A program made the translations under genes and the position numbers. Of a stretch of DNA of 30,556 bases, positions 21,649 to 29,635 are shown piece by piece; positions within the stretch are counted from its first letter, which is position 1, and each line of letters opens with the position of its first letter. Below the pieces are notes generated by a model, which was given only the letters and a program-made list of their open reading frames with translations, did no database searches and was not told the origin of the DNA. This stretch comes from JAUVZF01 sp964449275 (GTDB lineage: Bacteria > Planctomycetota > Phycisphaerae > FEN-1346). The DNA lies in contig CAYVAM010000032.1 of assembly GCA_964449275.1 (NCBI GenBank), positions 1-30,556 of the forward strand, read 5' to 3'.

Positions 21649-22666
21649 AGTCCACCTCCACGATGAGTCGGATTGGGCCGGTCACGGCCAGTCCCTCCCG
21701 ATAAGTGCTCGTATAGTCTGGCCCGCTGGGGCCCCATGCGGGACGGTCGGCCCGGTCATCGCGCGTCGAACGGATCACCAGCGACGTGTCCGCGCCGGTG
21801 TTGATGGAGTCGGCGGGAACCAGGATGTGCTTGGGTCCGTAGTCCACCGAGTCGAAGGAATCGAGCGACGTGCCTTCGCCGTCGGCAACCTCGGCAGTAA
21901 ACGTGTCGGAGAAATCCGCGGAGCCCTCCGGTGCCTCGGTCGTGAAGTCGAGCCAAGCCTGTCGAACGGTATAGCCCGCCAGCGCGCCCGTAGCGAAAGC
22001 CATCCGGAAGCCGCGCGACTCCAGGAACCACTGTTCGCTGGCGCCGGCATCGAACACTTCGCCGCCCATTCCGACGTCGTACGAAAGGCCCACGCTGACA
22101 CCGTCGTCATCCCCGTCGAACATGGCAAAGGTCGCTGCCCGCTCTTGTGGCCAGTTGTTGATGCCGAACGTGAGGCGGTACACGCTGTCGCGGCGTTCGC
22201 TTTCGCTGACGGTGGGCAGAATCCGGACGCGGTCCAACCGGTTGATCGTCTCGTACAGTTCCCCGAAGATCGTCGCATAGGGCGGCGTCCAGGGATTCGC
22301 GGGGTTGCCCTGCCCGTCCTCGGCCGTCAGGTCGTAGGACCAGCCGTCGGCGCCGAAGGCGTCCTGGCAGAGGCTCGCGAGGGCGTAAAGCGTGTTGCGA
22401 TTGGGGTCCCACCAACGTAGGGGCCAGGTAAGGTCCAGCATCTCCTGGATCTCGAATTGGAAGTTCGCGACGGTCGGCACGGGGTCCGGGTTGCCGCCCG
22501 TGGGCGTACCGCGGAGCGGGTCCCACCGGTCAAATTCATCGGCCACGTATCCGGCCTGGACGAGTCCGTCGCGCTCCGCCAGCGCCGCGCGGGCCTCATT
22601 GATGATGAAGTCGGTGTCGAGGGCTTCGTGTGGCTCGGGAGGCCATCGATCGAGGGTCCACGGCAT
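21632..22666 (-). CDS. phage-like structural protein, unknown
   Basis: 344 residues. The ATG at 22666 has GAGGAG 7 bases upstream; an in-frame codon at 22714 would lie inside the preceding gene. The N-terminal half is Trp-rich ('FEIQEMLDLTWPLRWWDPNR', 'LYALASLCQDAFGADGWSY'), and the C-terminal half is beta-rich with repeated D-G and S-x-D motifs ('MFDGDDDGVSVGLSYDVGMG', 'LDSFDSVDYGPKHILV', ending 'LIVEVDFEHHG'), like a receptor-binding or fibre-tip domain. It sits between baseplate-like and lysis-like genes, where distal tail proteins are often found. No family is recognised; the role is inferred from position. Confidence 0.65.
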   Translation of the reverse strand: MPWTLDRWPPEPHEALDTDFIINEARAALAERDGLVQAGYVADEFDRWDPLRGTPTGGNPDPVPTVANFQFEIQEMLDLTWPLRWWDPNRNTLYALASLCQDAFGADGWSYDLTAEDGQGNPANPWTPPYATIFGELYETINRLDRVRILPTVSESERRDSVYRLTFGINNWPQERAATFAMFDGDDDGVSVGLSYDVGMGGEVFDAGASEQWFLESRGFRMAFATGALAGYTVRQAWLDFTTEAPEGSADFSDTFTAEVADGEGTSLDSFDSVDYGPKHILVPADSINTGADTSLVIRSTRDDRADRPAWGPSGPDYTSTYREGLAVTGPIRLIVEVDFEHHG

Positions 22667-22677
22667 CGGGTTACTCC

Positions 22678-23328
22678 TCACACCATTCGCGGCGGGTGCA
22701 ACAAGATGGTCCACCCCGCCGGGGTCGAAAGAATCCGCACATACCGGTCGAAACCGTCCGGGCCGGCGAGGTACCCCGCCTCGTCGGGCCAGAGTTCGCC
22801 GACGTTCGGCACTCCGGAGATCGGGTCACCGTCGTTCTCAAAGCCGCCTTCTTCTCGGCGGACCGGTTGGACGGTATACGTACCGCCGCTGTAGGAGACG
22901 ACCCGTGCGAGCCGCTGCGCCGGGCGCGCTACCGGCACGTTCGTCAAGTACACCATTTCGGGCGGCGCGCTGCGGTCGAGCCGCTCCTCAACCCGGACGA
23001 CCGTGCTCTCGGGCACCAAGTGCGTGCCTGTCTCGGCCTCGGCGACGTTGTGGACGACGATCCCCTCGACCCCACCAGGCACGGCTTCCCACTCGATGTG
23101 GCCTCCCGCGTCGGTGCCTTTCGGCCGCACCTCCTCAGCGTAGTATCGCTCGTCGGCCGGGCTCCCGGGGGCGCCGGTTGTGATGCGGCACCAGAGGACC
23201 CTGTACGGCGGTCCCCCGGGACTGATCTCCGTCCACCGGTCCTTTGGCCGGTCGGCTTCCAGGTGACGGTCGTCGCCCCTGTCCAGTGCGGCGCCGGGCG
23301 CGTAAATCCTGAGTCGGTCCGTTTCCAT
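22678..23328 (-). CDS. phage-like tail/baseplate-associated protein, unknown
   Basis: 216 residues from the ATG at 23328; the ribosome site is weak (GGAG 13 bases upstream, within the previous gene's last codons), suggesting translational re-initiation after the stop at 23339. Earlier in-frame codons overlap the previous gene. The middle has 'VEGIVVHNVAEAETGTHLVP' and 'RLARVVSYSGGTYTVQPV', the latter like an OB-fold strand pair seen in small phage baseplate or spike proteins, followed by 'VPNVGELWPDEAGYLAG'. It ends in 'YVRILSTPAGWTILLHPPR'. No catalytic motif is seen. Co-linear and co-directional with the baseplate-like gene upstream. Confidence 0.65.
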   Translation of the reverse strand: METDRLRIYAPGAALDRGDDRHLEADRPKDRWTEISPGGPPYRVLWCRITTGAPGSPADERYYAEEVRPKGTDAGGHIEWEAVPGGVEGIVVHNVAEAETGTHLVPESTVVRVEERLDRSAPPEMVYLTNVPVARPAQRLARVVSYSGGTYTVQPVRREEGGFENDGDPISGVPNVGELWPDEAGYLAGPDGFDRYVRILSTPAGWTILLHPPRMV

Positions 23329-23338
23329 GATGACGATC

Positions 23339-25156
23339 TCACTCCAGTTCGAGTTCCGTTTGCGGCACCGGCGCGAACGTAAGACGGACCCGTCTCGCCA
23401 CCGGAGCGGCGGCGCAGGCGCCGTGCTCTCGCGCCAGGTCCAGCCGCCGTCCACGGATGCCCAGGATGCGCTGGCCAACGCGGCGGCTCATCGCCAGGTA
23501 AGGAATCTCGACACGGGTCGGTGTCGGACTGCGCCGGTCGGCCTCGTAAGCCGCGCGGATGAGTTCCTCGAGCCTCGCCGAGTCGTCCACTTCGTCGGCG
23601 CCAGGCCGGCCGTAGAAACGGCTCGTGGTCGCGACTCGGCGGTACCGGTATCCGGCTGGGACGTTCAGGTGGCGCGTGCGGCCAGGCAGGTCAGTCGATG
23701 CCTCGCTGGCGTACTCGACCGCAAGGAACGCGTCGCTCTCAATCGTGGCTGTCACCCGGACACACACCTGCCCTCGCATGGCGGCCGCGAGATATTTCGG
23801 TGGCAGGGGGTCGTCCGTCAGGTAGAGGCCACATTCGTTCTTGAGGATCCGGACGCCGAGGTTCATCCGTTCCCACGCGTCGCCGCCGTCGAGCGACACT
23901 TCCACGTAGACGCCGTGGCTTCGCCCAAGGGCGTCGCGCGACAGGCACGGCAGCAGACGCCGGTGGCGGCGGACATAGGGCGCGCCTTCGAAAAGGGCCG
24001 AGAGGTCGGGTGCCGGCCCGCGACCGTACGGGCTCTCGCTGTACTGGCCCGCCTCGTTGAGAACCCACTTGCGGAAGACGTCGCGGACGGCGTCGAAGTT
24101 CGAGTTGGTGCTCGGACTGAAATCGTCAGGGTCGTAGGTCGCAAGGGTGTCGTCCCAGCCGGCAACCAGGTCGAACGTAGATTCGTACACCTTGGTGTCA
24201 CCGCGGGCCACGTAACGCCGGGGCGCCGAGTCGAAGCGCATTCGGACGCTCAGTCCCGCGAGGTCGGTGGCGGCCGGGTCATACCGCTCGCCCAGACGCT
24301 GATGGGCAAACCAGACGACCGGCGCGCGGCCGGGGTACCAGATCTCGATCCGCCGGCTGAGACCAGCCGTGTGGGGTTCAGCCGTGACGACGATGTGGCC
24401 GCCGGCGAGTTCCAGCAGCGCGCCCAGTGCCTCGGCGAGTGTCTGCCCTTCGAGCGAAACGTCCCGGATCACGAGGGCGTCAACTGCGGCGCGGACCTCG
24501 CTTGGCGAGGGTACGTCCACATTCTCGGACGCGCCGTATTCGCAGAGCAAGTAAGCGATTGCCTCGTCCAGTGTCCAGGCCGAGGCGTCGGCCCCGTCGG
24601 GCGCGAAGATGGTGTACGAACCGCCTGTGCCCGGGTCATAGGGCTGGCCGGACGCATTGGGTCGGCCGTCGGGATTAAATACCAGGGGCAGGCCTTCGAC
24701 GCGGCCGGCGGCTCCTTGGGCCGTCCAGGTACGCCGTCCACCGACGCGCCGCCGGAGCAATTCGTTGGCCACGTCCTCAGCCTCAAAGCGAAGGCTCTCG
24801 CCGTCGGCGTCGAGGGTCATCTCCATCCGTCCGATGCGGCCCTCAAACACGACCAGGTCCTCACTGCGGGCTCCGGGAAACACGCCCCTGCGAAGCAGCG
24901 TGGCGCGAACCGCCCGGCCCGGCCGAATTGACGCCGCGATATTCTCCAGGCGGACCTCGTCTCCGGTCGCGGGATTGCGCCCGAAGCCGACCGCGAACCA
25001 GGCTCTCGGCGCGGCGCCCATCTCGGATTCCATCCAGTCAAGGCGGACGCGCGGTTCCACTTGCCCGTCGATCCGGACCTGAACTTGCGGGGGCGCCAGG
25101 AGGGGTTCTCCGCTGGAACGTCCGAAGAATGCCGCAGTGTTCGGCTCTATGGTCAC
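23339..25156 (-). CDS. phage baseplate hub-like / tail protein
   Basis: 605 residues from a GTG at 25156 with GGAGG 7 bases upstream; the start overlaps the previous stop in a GTGA. Residues 20-130 resemble the first domain of baseplate hub (gp27/gpD-like) proteins: 'VQVRIDGQVEPRVRLDWMES', '...GRAVRATLLRRGVFPG', 'VVFEGRIGRMEMTLDADGES'. Residues about 230-280 carry a pattern like ring-building motifs, 'VSLEGQTLAEALGALLELAG', seen in hub and secretin-type domains. The C-terminal third includes 'GVYVEVSLDGGDAWERMNLG', a beta-sandwich feature. Hub proteins link the tail tube to the baseplate and spike. The family match is by pattern only, so sub-type is uncertain. Confidence 0.6.
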   Translation of the reverse strand: MTIEPNTAAFFGRSSGEPLLAPPQVQVRIDGQVEPRVRLDWMESEMGAAPRAWFAVGFGRNPATGDEVRLENIAASIRPGRAVRATLLRRGVFPGARSEDLVVFEGRIGRMEMTLDADGESLRFEAEDVANELLRRRVGGRRTWTAQGAAGRVEGLPLVFNPDGRPNASGQPYDPGTGGSYTIFAPDGADASAWTLDEAIAYLLCEYGASENVDVPSPSEVRAAVDALVIRDVSLEGQTLAEALGALLELAGGHIVVTAEPHTAGLSRRIEIWYPGRAPVVWFAHQRLGERYDPAATDLAGLSVRMRFDSAPRRYVARGDTKVYESTFDLVAGWDDTLATYDPDDFSPSTNSNFDAVRDVFRKWVLNEAGQYSESPYGRGPAPDLSALFEGAPYVRRHRRLLPCLSRDALGRSHGVYVEVSLDGGDAWERMNLGVRILKNECGLYLTDDPLPPKYLAAAMRGQVCVRVTATIESDAFLAVEYASEASTDLPGRTRHLNVPAGYRYRRVATTSRFYGRPGADEVDDSARLEELIRAAYEADRRSPTPTRVEIPYLAMSRRVGQRILGIRGRRLDLAREHGACAAAPVARRVRLTFAPVPQTELELE

Positions 25157-26817
25157 GGGGCTACCTCCGCTTCGAGGGCGTCCACCTCGCCGGGGGGTGC
25201 AGCGTCGGGAGTAACGCGGGCGACGGCGGGTTGTTCATCCCACACACCGCCGGCCGTCACGGCGCGGACCGCCAGTTGATGTTCGACGCCGGGTGTCAGT
25301 GGATCGCTCGTCCAAGCGTACCAGGACTGGCCTTCGCGCCATGGCGCCTCATCGAGGGGCGTTTCGTAATCGATCGTGCCGGTGCCACCGTCACCAAAGA
25401 TCCGGAAGGTTTGCGGCAAGACGCCGCCCAGCCCGATCCTGTACCGCCACTGGAGCCTTGCTGCGCCGAGGGGCAGGGGGGCAGCGGACGCGGCAAGGGC
25501 CCCAGCCGGCCGGTCCGGCTCTTGCTCTCCCTGAGCATTGATCTCCAGGCGGACCTCGCCTTGCGCCACGGGACTTTCCCTGCCATCCGTGTCGACGGGG
25601 CGGATGCCGAACCAGTGAACGGTTTCGACGGCGAGCGCGTCGGTCTCGACTTCGGTTATGCTCGGTCCCACCTGAGTCCAAGGCTCGTCGTAGTCGAGGG
25701 ACTCGGGTCCGGTGCCGCTTGCGTGGTAAAGGTTGTATCCGGCCTCGCTCGCGAGCGTCTCGACGGACTCGACGGTCGGCGAGGCTAGATGGTCCTCGGA
25801 AGCCGAGAGAGTGGCGCGCCATTGGAAGTACCGCCCGTCGGGCAGCGCCTGCGGGTCACCCGAGTACGGCTGCCAGAGGGCCTGGGGGTCTCCGTTCACA
25901 TCGGTCTCGTCGCCGGCGCGCACCTGCCAGTCGATTTCGCAGCCCCCGGGCACGCTCTGAGTGCGGACCAGGTCCGTCCAGTCGGCCTGGAGCCGGACAG
26001 CATCGAAGGTGGGTGCGGTGAACGTCCCGGATGCCAGCAGGCGATCGGGCGTGAGGTCTGCCGGGTACCGCGCCGTGGCGGAGAGCCGTACCTCGTCGAG
26101 GACGGCCGACGTGTAGTCGCTCGCGCCCGGAGCCCGGGCCAGCCGCAGCCGATAATCGTCCGCTGGCAGGCCGGCAATCGCCCCACCGGAACCTTCAGCA
26201 CGCATAACACCATTCACGAAAAGACGAAACGTCTTGGGGGTCGATGCGGCGTCCAGGACAACCGCCACGTGCCAAGGGTCGCCCGAGTCGAGCAGGTCGG
26301 CAACGTCTGCGCTCATCCATACGATGTCGCTCTTTGGTGCCCCGCCCCCGATTTTCAATATCGCATTGAAATACGATCCGGCGGGGTTCGTGGCGCGCTC
26401 GGCCCGAACGGTAATGTAGTTTCCCCACGTAGTGGGGTCGTAAAGAGTGAACAACTGGCCGCGCGTGCCGTTCGGGTTGCCCCAGCCCCGGACCCAGGCC
26501 TCCAGCGTGACCTGGGAGCGGGCCGGCTGGCTCGCGAAGGCGGCGTCCATGTAGTCGGCCTCGTCGCGAGCAAACTGGTAACCGTCCTCGACGCTTGCGG
26601 CGCCTGAGTTCGAGAAGTCGTGGCCGCCGCCGGAAGAGTCCTCCAGGCCGGTCCCTTCTCCCTGGCAACAGCCGTCGTGCAGGTGCCAGAGGCCGAGCGT
26701 CTGGCCGTCGGCGGCGAACTCGTCGAAATCGACCTTGAGCCCGGCGCCCTCGACGATGCGCACGCCGGCGCGGTCCCCTTCGGCGAAGTTTGTCTCGTCC
26801 ATGCGGAAGGTCAGCAT
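25153..26817 (-). CDS. phage tail appendage protein with LamG and Fn3-like domains
   Basis: 554 residues. The ATG at 26817 has GAGGAG about 10 bases upstream; the open frame continues to 26913 but overlaps the next gene. Residues about 42-255 form a concanavalin-A/LamG-like jelly roll: 'LGLWHLHDGC', 'DSSGGGHDFSNSGAA', 'VTLEAWVRGWG', 'DPWHVAVVLDAASTPKTFRL' and 'LDEVRLSATARYPADL' are the classic LamG strands, suggesting glycan or surface binding. Two beta-sandwich, Fn3-like domains follow; the last (about 440-535) has the motif D476-G-G-T-G-T-I-D-Y-E-T-P-L488. This same domain occurs in the protein encoded at 27119. A tail fibre or adhesin role is inferred from domains and position. Confidence 0.75.
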   Translation of the reverse strand: MLTFRMDETNFAEGDRAGVRIVEGAGLKVDFDEFAADGQTLGLWHLHDGCCQGEGTGLEDSSGGGHDFSNSGAASVEDGYQFARDEADYMDAAFASQPARSQVTLEAWVRGWGNPNGTRGQLFTLYDPTTWGNYITVRAERATNPAGSYFNAILKIGGGAPKSDIVWMSADVADLLDSGDPWHVAVVLDAASTPKTFRLFVNGVMRAEGSGGAIAGLPADDYRLRLARAPGASDYTSAVLDEVRLSATARYPADLTPDRLLASGTFTAPTFDAVRLQADWTDLVRTQSVPGGCEIDWQVRAGDETDVNGDPQALWQPYSGDPQALPDGRYFQWRATLSASEDHLASPTVESVETLASEAGYNLYHASGTGPESLDYDEPWTQVGPSITEVETDALAVETVHWFGIRPVDTDGRESPVAQGEVRLEINAQGEQEPDRPAGALAASAAPLPLGAARLQWRYRIGLGGVLPQTFRIFGDGGTGTIDYETPLDEAPWREGQSWYAWTSDPLTPGVEHQLAVRAVTAGGVWDEQPAVARVTPDAAPPGEVDALEAEVAP

Positions 26818-26834
26818 GACACGTGAACTCCTCG

Positions 26835-27080
26835 TCAGACGGCTTCCAGGTCTACCTTGCGGGTGGTCTCGCCGACGCGGACCCGCAGTTGTCCGAGGTC
26901 CGACCGGACCCACTGCTCCCCATCAGCGGGCGAGGCCGGATCGTCAGTCCGCACCGGGACGAGCCATGCGGCGGCGTCCACCAGGTCGAAGTTCGTGTTC
27001 AGCACCTCGTCCCAGTCGCCGACGTGATCGCCGTGACCGGGTTTCTCGAGGTTCAGGTTCGGCGTATACGTTGAAGCCAT
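26835..27080 (-). CDS. short tail-fibre-like phage protein
   Basis: 81 residues; AAGGAA lies about 8-10 bases before the ATG. It begins 'YTPNLNLEKPGHGDHVGDW' followed by 'LNTNFDLVDAA', the well-known phage tail fibre N-terminal pattern L-x-K-P-x-x-G-D-x-x-x-W-x-x-x-L-N-x-N-F-x-x-x-D. The second half ('SPADGEQWVRSD', 'QLRVRVGETTRKVDLE') is the small beta unit also common in phage appendage proteins. At 81 residues it carries only the attachment part; the LamG protein encoded 17 bases downstream could supply the binding part. Confidence 0.8.
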   Translation of the reverse strand: MASTYTPNLNLEKPGHGDHVGDWDEVLNTNFDLVDAAAWLVPVRTDDPASPADGEQWVRSDLGQLRVRVGETTRKVDLEAV

Positions 27081-27118
27081 GTCGCGTTCCTTTTCTGAGC
27101 CTCCGTTTTCTCATGCGG

Positions 27119-27892
27119 TTACAGGCCCGAACTCGCCTCCCAGCCGAGGGTGGCTGTCTGGGTCTGGGCGTCGTAGGCGGTTCCTCGGAAGTTGTCGGGT
27201 GGCGGGGGCAGCGGCGCCACGGTAATCTGGACTTCCGCAGCACTCGCAAGGCGGTTGCGGGCAGCATCCACGGCGACCACGGCCAAGCGCCACATGCCGG
27301 GCTCCAGGAGTTCGGTCGTCCACTCGTACATCGCGGCCGATTGACCGTAGCCGCCCACGCCGTAGCCGCCGCAACCGTACCCCCAAGGCGCCAGGCCCCC
27401 CGGCTTTGCCGGGATGGGCGATTCGTTCAGCGGCGTGTTGTAGTCCATCGTGCCGGTGCGGCCGTCGCTGAAGACGTCGAACGATTCGAGGTTCGGGTCC
27501 AGGTACTCGCCCGCCTGCCATGTCAGGCGTACCTGGGCGCCGGCATCTTCACCAAACCCACTGAGCAGACTGCCGAAATCGGTCCACCTGTCTGCCGCTT
27601 CGACTGCGACGACCTCGACAAGGAGCATCTGGGCAGGTCTGTTTGGACCGACCCGGAGGGGGTCCTGACTTCGGACCGGCGCCGACACGGCCAGCCGCCG
27701 ATCCTCCGGCTTTGCTGTCACACCCGCCAGTTGGCCGTTGACGTAGACCTGGTGCCACCGACCCTCTTGCGTCGAGTCCCACATTACCTCGGCGGCGTCG
27801 GGAGCCACGGTGGCGCCCTCGGCTCCGACATCGAGGGCCAGGGGCCGAACGCGAACGTGCGCGATGCCTTCGGTCGAGTAAGACACGGTCAC
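27119..27892 (-). CDS. phage-like tail protein with Fn3-like domain and Gly/Tyr insert
   Basis: 257 residues from a GTG at 27892 overlapping the preceding stop in GTGA; an in-frame GTG at 27886 is also possible and has better spacing to GAGG. The first 110 residues are beta-rich ('VTVSYSTEGIAHVRVRPLAL', 'GRWHQVYVNGQLAGVTAKPE'). Residues about 125-235 repeat the Fn3-like domain seen in the LamG protein, with motif D143-G-R-T-G-T-M-D-Y-N-T-P-L155, but with an inserted Gly/Tyr loop at residues 171-184 ('GYGCGGYGVGGYGQ'). Between this gene and the fibre gene at 27080 there are 38 bases. Likely a tail or appendage structural component (inference). Confidence 0.65.
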   Translation of the reverse strand: MTVSYSTEGIAHVRVRPLALDVGAEGATVAPDAAEVMWDSTQEGRWHQVYVNGQLAGVTAKPEDRRLAVSAPVRSQDPLRVGPNRPAQMLLVEVVAVEAADRWTDFGSLLSGFGEDAGAQVRLTWQAGEYLDPNLESFDVFSDGRTGTMDYNTPLNESPIPAKPGGLAPWGYGCGGYGVGGYGQSAAMYEWTTELLEPGMWRLAVVAVDAARNRLASAAEVQITVAPLPPPPDNFRGTAYDAQTQTATLGWEASSGL

Positions 27893-28737
27893 CTCGCGAG
27901 TTGCCGGTACGTGATCTTGTAGGGCTGGTGCCACTGCGTCCCGGCCCGGGGCGGGCCGAGCCGGCCGAAGCATTCCAACCGACAGTTCGGGAAGTCCACG
28001 CCGCCCGGCGTGGTGAGCGTGTAGGTGCGACCGTCAATGAAGGACTCGATAGCCGCTTCGAGGACCGCCAGGGCCGATGTCGACCCGGCTGACAGGACGC
28101 CCATCTGGTGGATTTCGCGCGGTCCGTCGCCGAGATCGAGGGTCAGCCCCCCGGTCAGGCCGTTGAATGTCTGGTCCACGATGCGGCGAGCCGGGCTGCC
28201 GATCTCGACGACATGGGGACCGGAGGAGAAGAGAGTCTCGTCATCCAGCGTCGCGGCGCCGGCCATCGACTCGATCCAATAGCCGGACGCCCCATCGAAG
28301 GCGAGCGCCGTCGGACGGCCCGGGACGGTTTCGCACAGCCGGACCGCCCCGAGACGTGTCGCGCCCACGGCAGGCCTGAGCGAGGCGTTGCGTTCCGACG
28401 GCGGTCCGTCCTCGGCCTTCCCTCCGAGCAGCGAGTTCGCCTCAACGGCGTCGCGGCAGGCCTCGGCGAGAGAAACGAGCGACTCGAACGCCCGCGAGCC
28501 GGGTACCGCGCGGTCGAGAACGCGGGTGCGCCAGTGCACGAGGTGGTACGTCCCGACCGGCGTCTCGGGCCACGCGACGTTCTCGACCCCGGACGGTTCG
28601 AGGACAGCGGCAGGCAGGCGGCTCAGGGGGATCTCTACCGACTCGTCCGTGCGGATGAGGCGGACCGTCCGCAGGCCCGAGACGCCCACGAGCGTTTCGT
28701 GAGTCGCTTCCAGAACTTCAAGATCGGCCACGTTCAT
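27889..28737 (-). CDS. phage-like structural protein, unknown
   Basis: 282 residues; the ATG at 28737 has GAGGAGG 5 bases upstream, so the longer frame to 28890 is rejected. The N-terminal part includes 'ESLVSLAEACRDAVEANSLL' (helical). The C-terminal 70 residues, 'LAVLEAAIESFIDGRTYTLT' then 'GGVDFPNCRLECFGRLGPPR' and 'GTQWHQPYKITYRQL', have the look of tail tube or tail-terminator beta barrels in which an insulin-like strand pair is followed by Y-x-I-x-Y. No firm family. It follows the connector-like gene by 10 bases and overlaps the next gene by four. Probably a tail component by position. Confidence 0.6.
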   Translation of the reverse strand: MNVADLEVLEATHETLVGVSGLRTVRLIRTDESVEIPLSRLPAAVLEPSGVENVAWPETPVGTYHLVHWRTRVLDRAVPGSRAFESLVSLAEACRDAVEANSLLGGKAEDGPPSERNASLRPAVGATRLGAVRLCETVPGRPTALAFDGASGYWIESMAGAATLDDETLFSSGPHVVEIGSPARRIVDQTFNGLTGGLTLDLGDGPREIHQMGVLSAGSTSALAVLEAAIESFIDGRTYTLTTPGGVDFPNCRLECFGRLGPPRAGTQWHQPYKITYRQLAR

Positions 28738-28747
28738 CACACCCTCC

Positions 28748-29416
28748 TCAATCTCGTCGGAGTCGATGGCTTGCGAGCGTTCGGACGTCGTCAGGTCGAC
28801 CGTCGGCGTCGCGGTCGAGGACGAGGCGTGCCTTGGCGACCTCGTCCTCGTAGAGGCGGGCATAGTGTTCGGCCTTGACCGCCAGGCCACTCTCTTGTCC
28901 CGGCGCGCCGGGACTACCTGCCTGACCGCGATAGAGTGTGGCCAGAACGAGCGCGACGCTCGCCCGGCGAAGGCTGCGATGCTCGGCGATCCATCGCGCC
29001 AAGTCCTCGCCTTGGCCGGAGGCGTCGGTTTCCAGCCCGAACCGGGTCAGGAGCGCCCAGCGCGCCTCCTCGTGCTGCGGGTCGAACGTCTGAATCCGGA
29101 ACTCAAGGTCCGTGGCCGTGGGCAGGGGAACCCACTCATCGCCGCGTCCACCGACCAGGCCGGCCATCAGTTCGGTCTCGCCTTCGACGCTGATGACCTC
29201 GTAATACCCATCTACGCCCTGATCTGCGTTTCTGAGATGGACGACGTGCCCGGCACGGACCTTGCTGGTGATGAACAGTCCACTAGCGGCGACGACGGAA
29301 AATGTCTGGCTTGAGGCGCCGCTGCCCTGAGTCAAGCACTGATGGTCGAGGACGATTTCCCGCATGAGGGCGGGTTCCCATTTGAGGAGGTCAGCATCGG
29401 TCGAGAAGTTGGTCAT
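28748..29416 (-). CDS. probable phage head-tail connector/adaptor protein
   Basis: 222 residues; AAGGAG lies 7 bases before the ATG. The first residues, 'FSTDADLLKWEPALMREI', and a small beta domain with 'VRAGHVVHLRNADQGVDGYY' plus 'EVISVEGETELMAGLVGG' are followed by a helical region ('RWALLTRFGLETDASGQGED', 'RRASVALVLATLYRGQAG') and a C-terminal 'HYARLYEDEVAKARLVLDRD', which resembles the helix ends of head-completion (gp6-like) connectors. Its place directly after the capsid gene, the usual site of connectors, supports this. No specific family was recognised. Confidence 0.6.
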   Translation of the reverse strand: MTNFSTDADLLKWEPALMREIVLDHQCLTQGSGASSQTFSVVAASGLFITSKVRAGHVVHLRNADQGVDGYYEVISVEGETELMAGLVGGRGDEWVPLPTATDLEFRIQTFDPQHEEARWALLTRFGLETDASGQGEDLARWIAEHRSLRRASVALVLATLYRGQAGSPGAPGQESGLAVKAEHYARLYEDEVAKARLVLDRDADGRPDDVRTLASHRLRRD

Positions 29417-29635
29417 CGGACATCTCCTTGCTGCCGAGGTTCGGGCTCGCTCGTACTTCCGGTCGGGGAACGTTCCCGCTACCTCACGGTCGCGGCTTGG
29501 TTCCCTCCCGCTTCACCCGCGGAGCGTGGCCTTTCAGATCTGAGATCTCAAATCTGAGATCCCGAATCTCAGACCCCCGCGGGGGAGGCGGGAGGGGCCG
29601 GTCGCCGGAGCGACCGACCGGCCTCCCAACAGCGG
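29417..29635. repeat. 219-bp intergenic region with clustered palindromes
   Basis: Between the capsid and connector genes. It holds the palindromes gggaacgttccc (29466-29477), cagatctg (29535-29542), tgagatctca (29541-29550) and cccccgcggggg (29574-29585), the hairpin ctgagat-cccga-atctcag (29554-29572) and a GC hairpin 29596-29623 (ggccggtcg pairing with cgaccggcc). Together they could terminate or attenuate the capsid transcript, which commonly needs higher expression than downstream genes. No gene is supported here. Confidence 0.7.
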
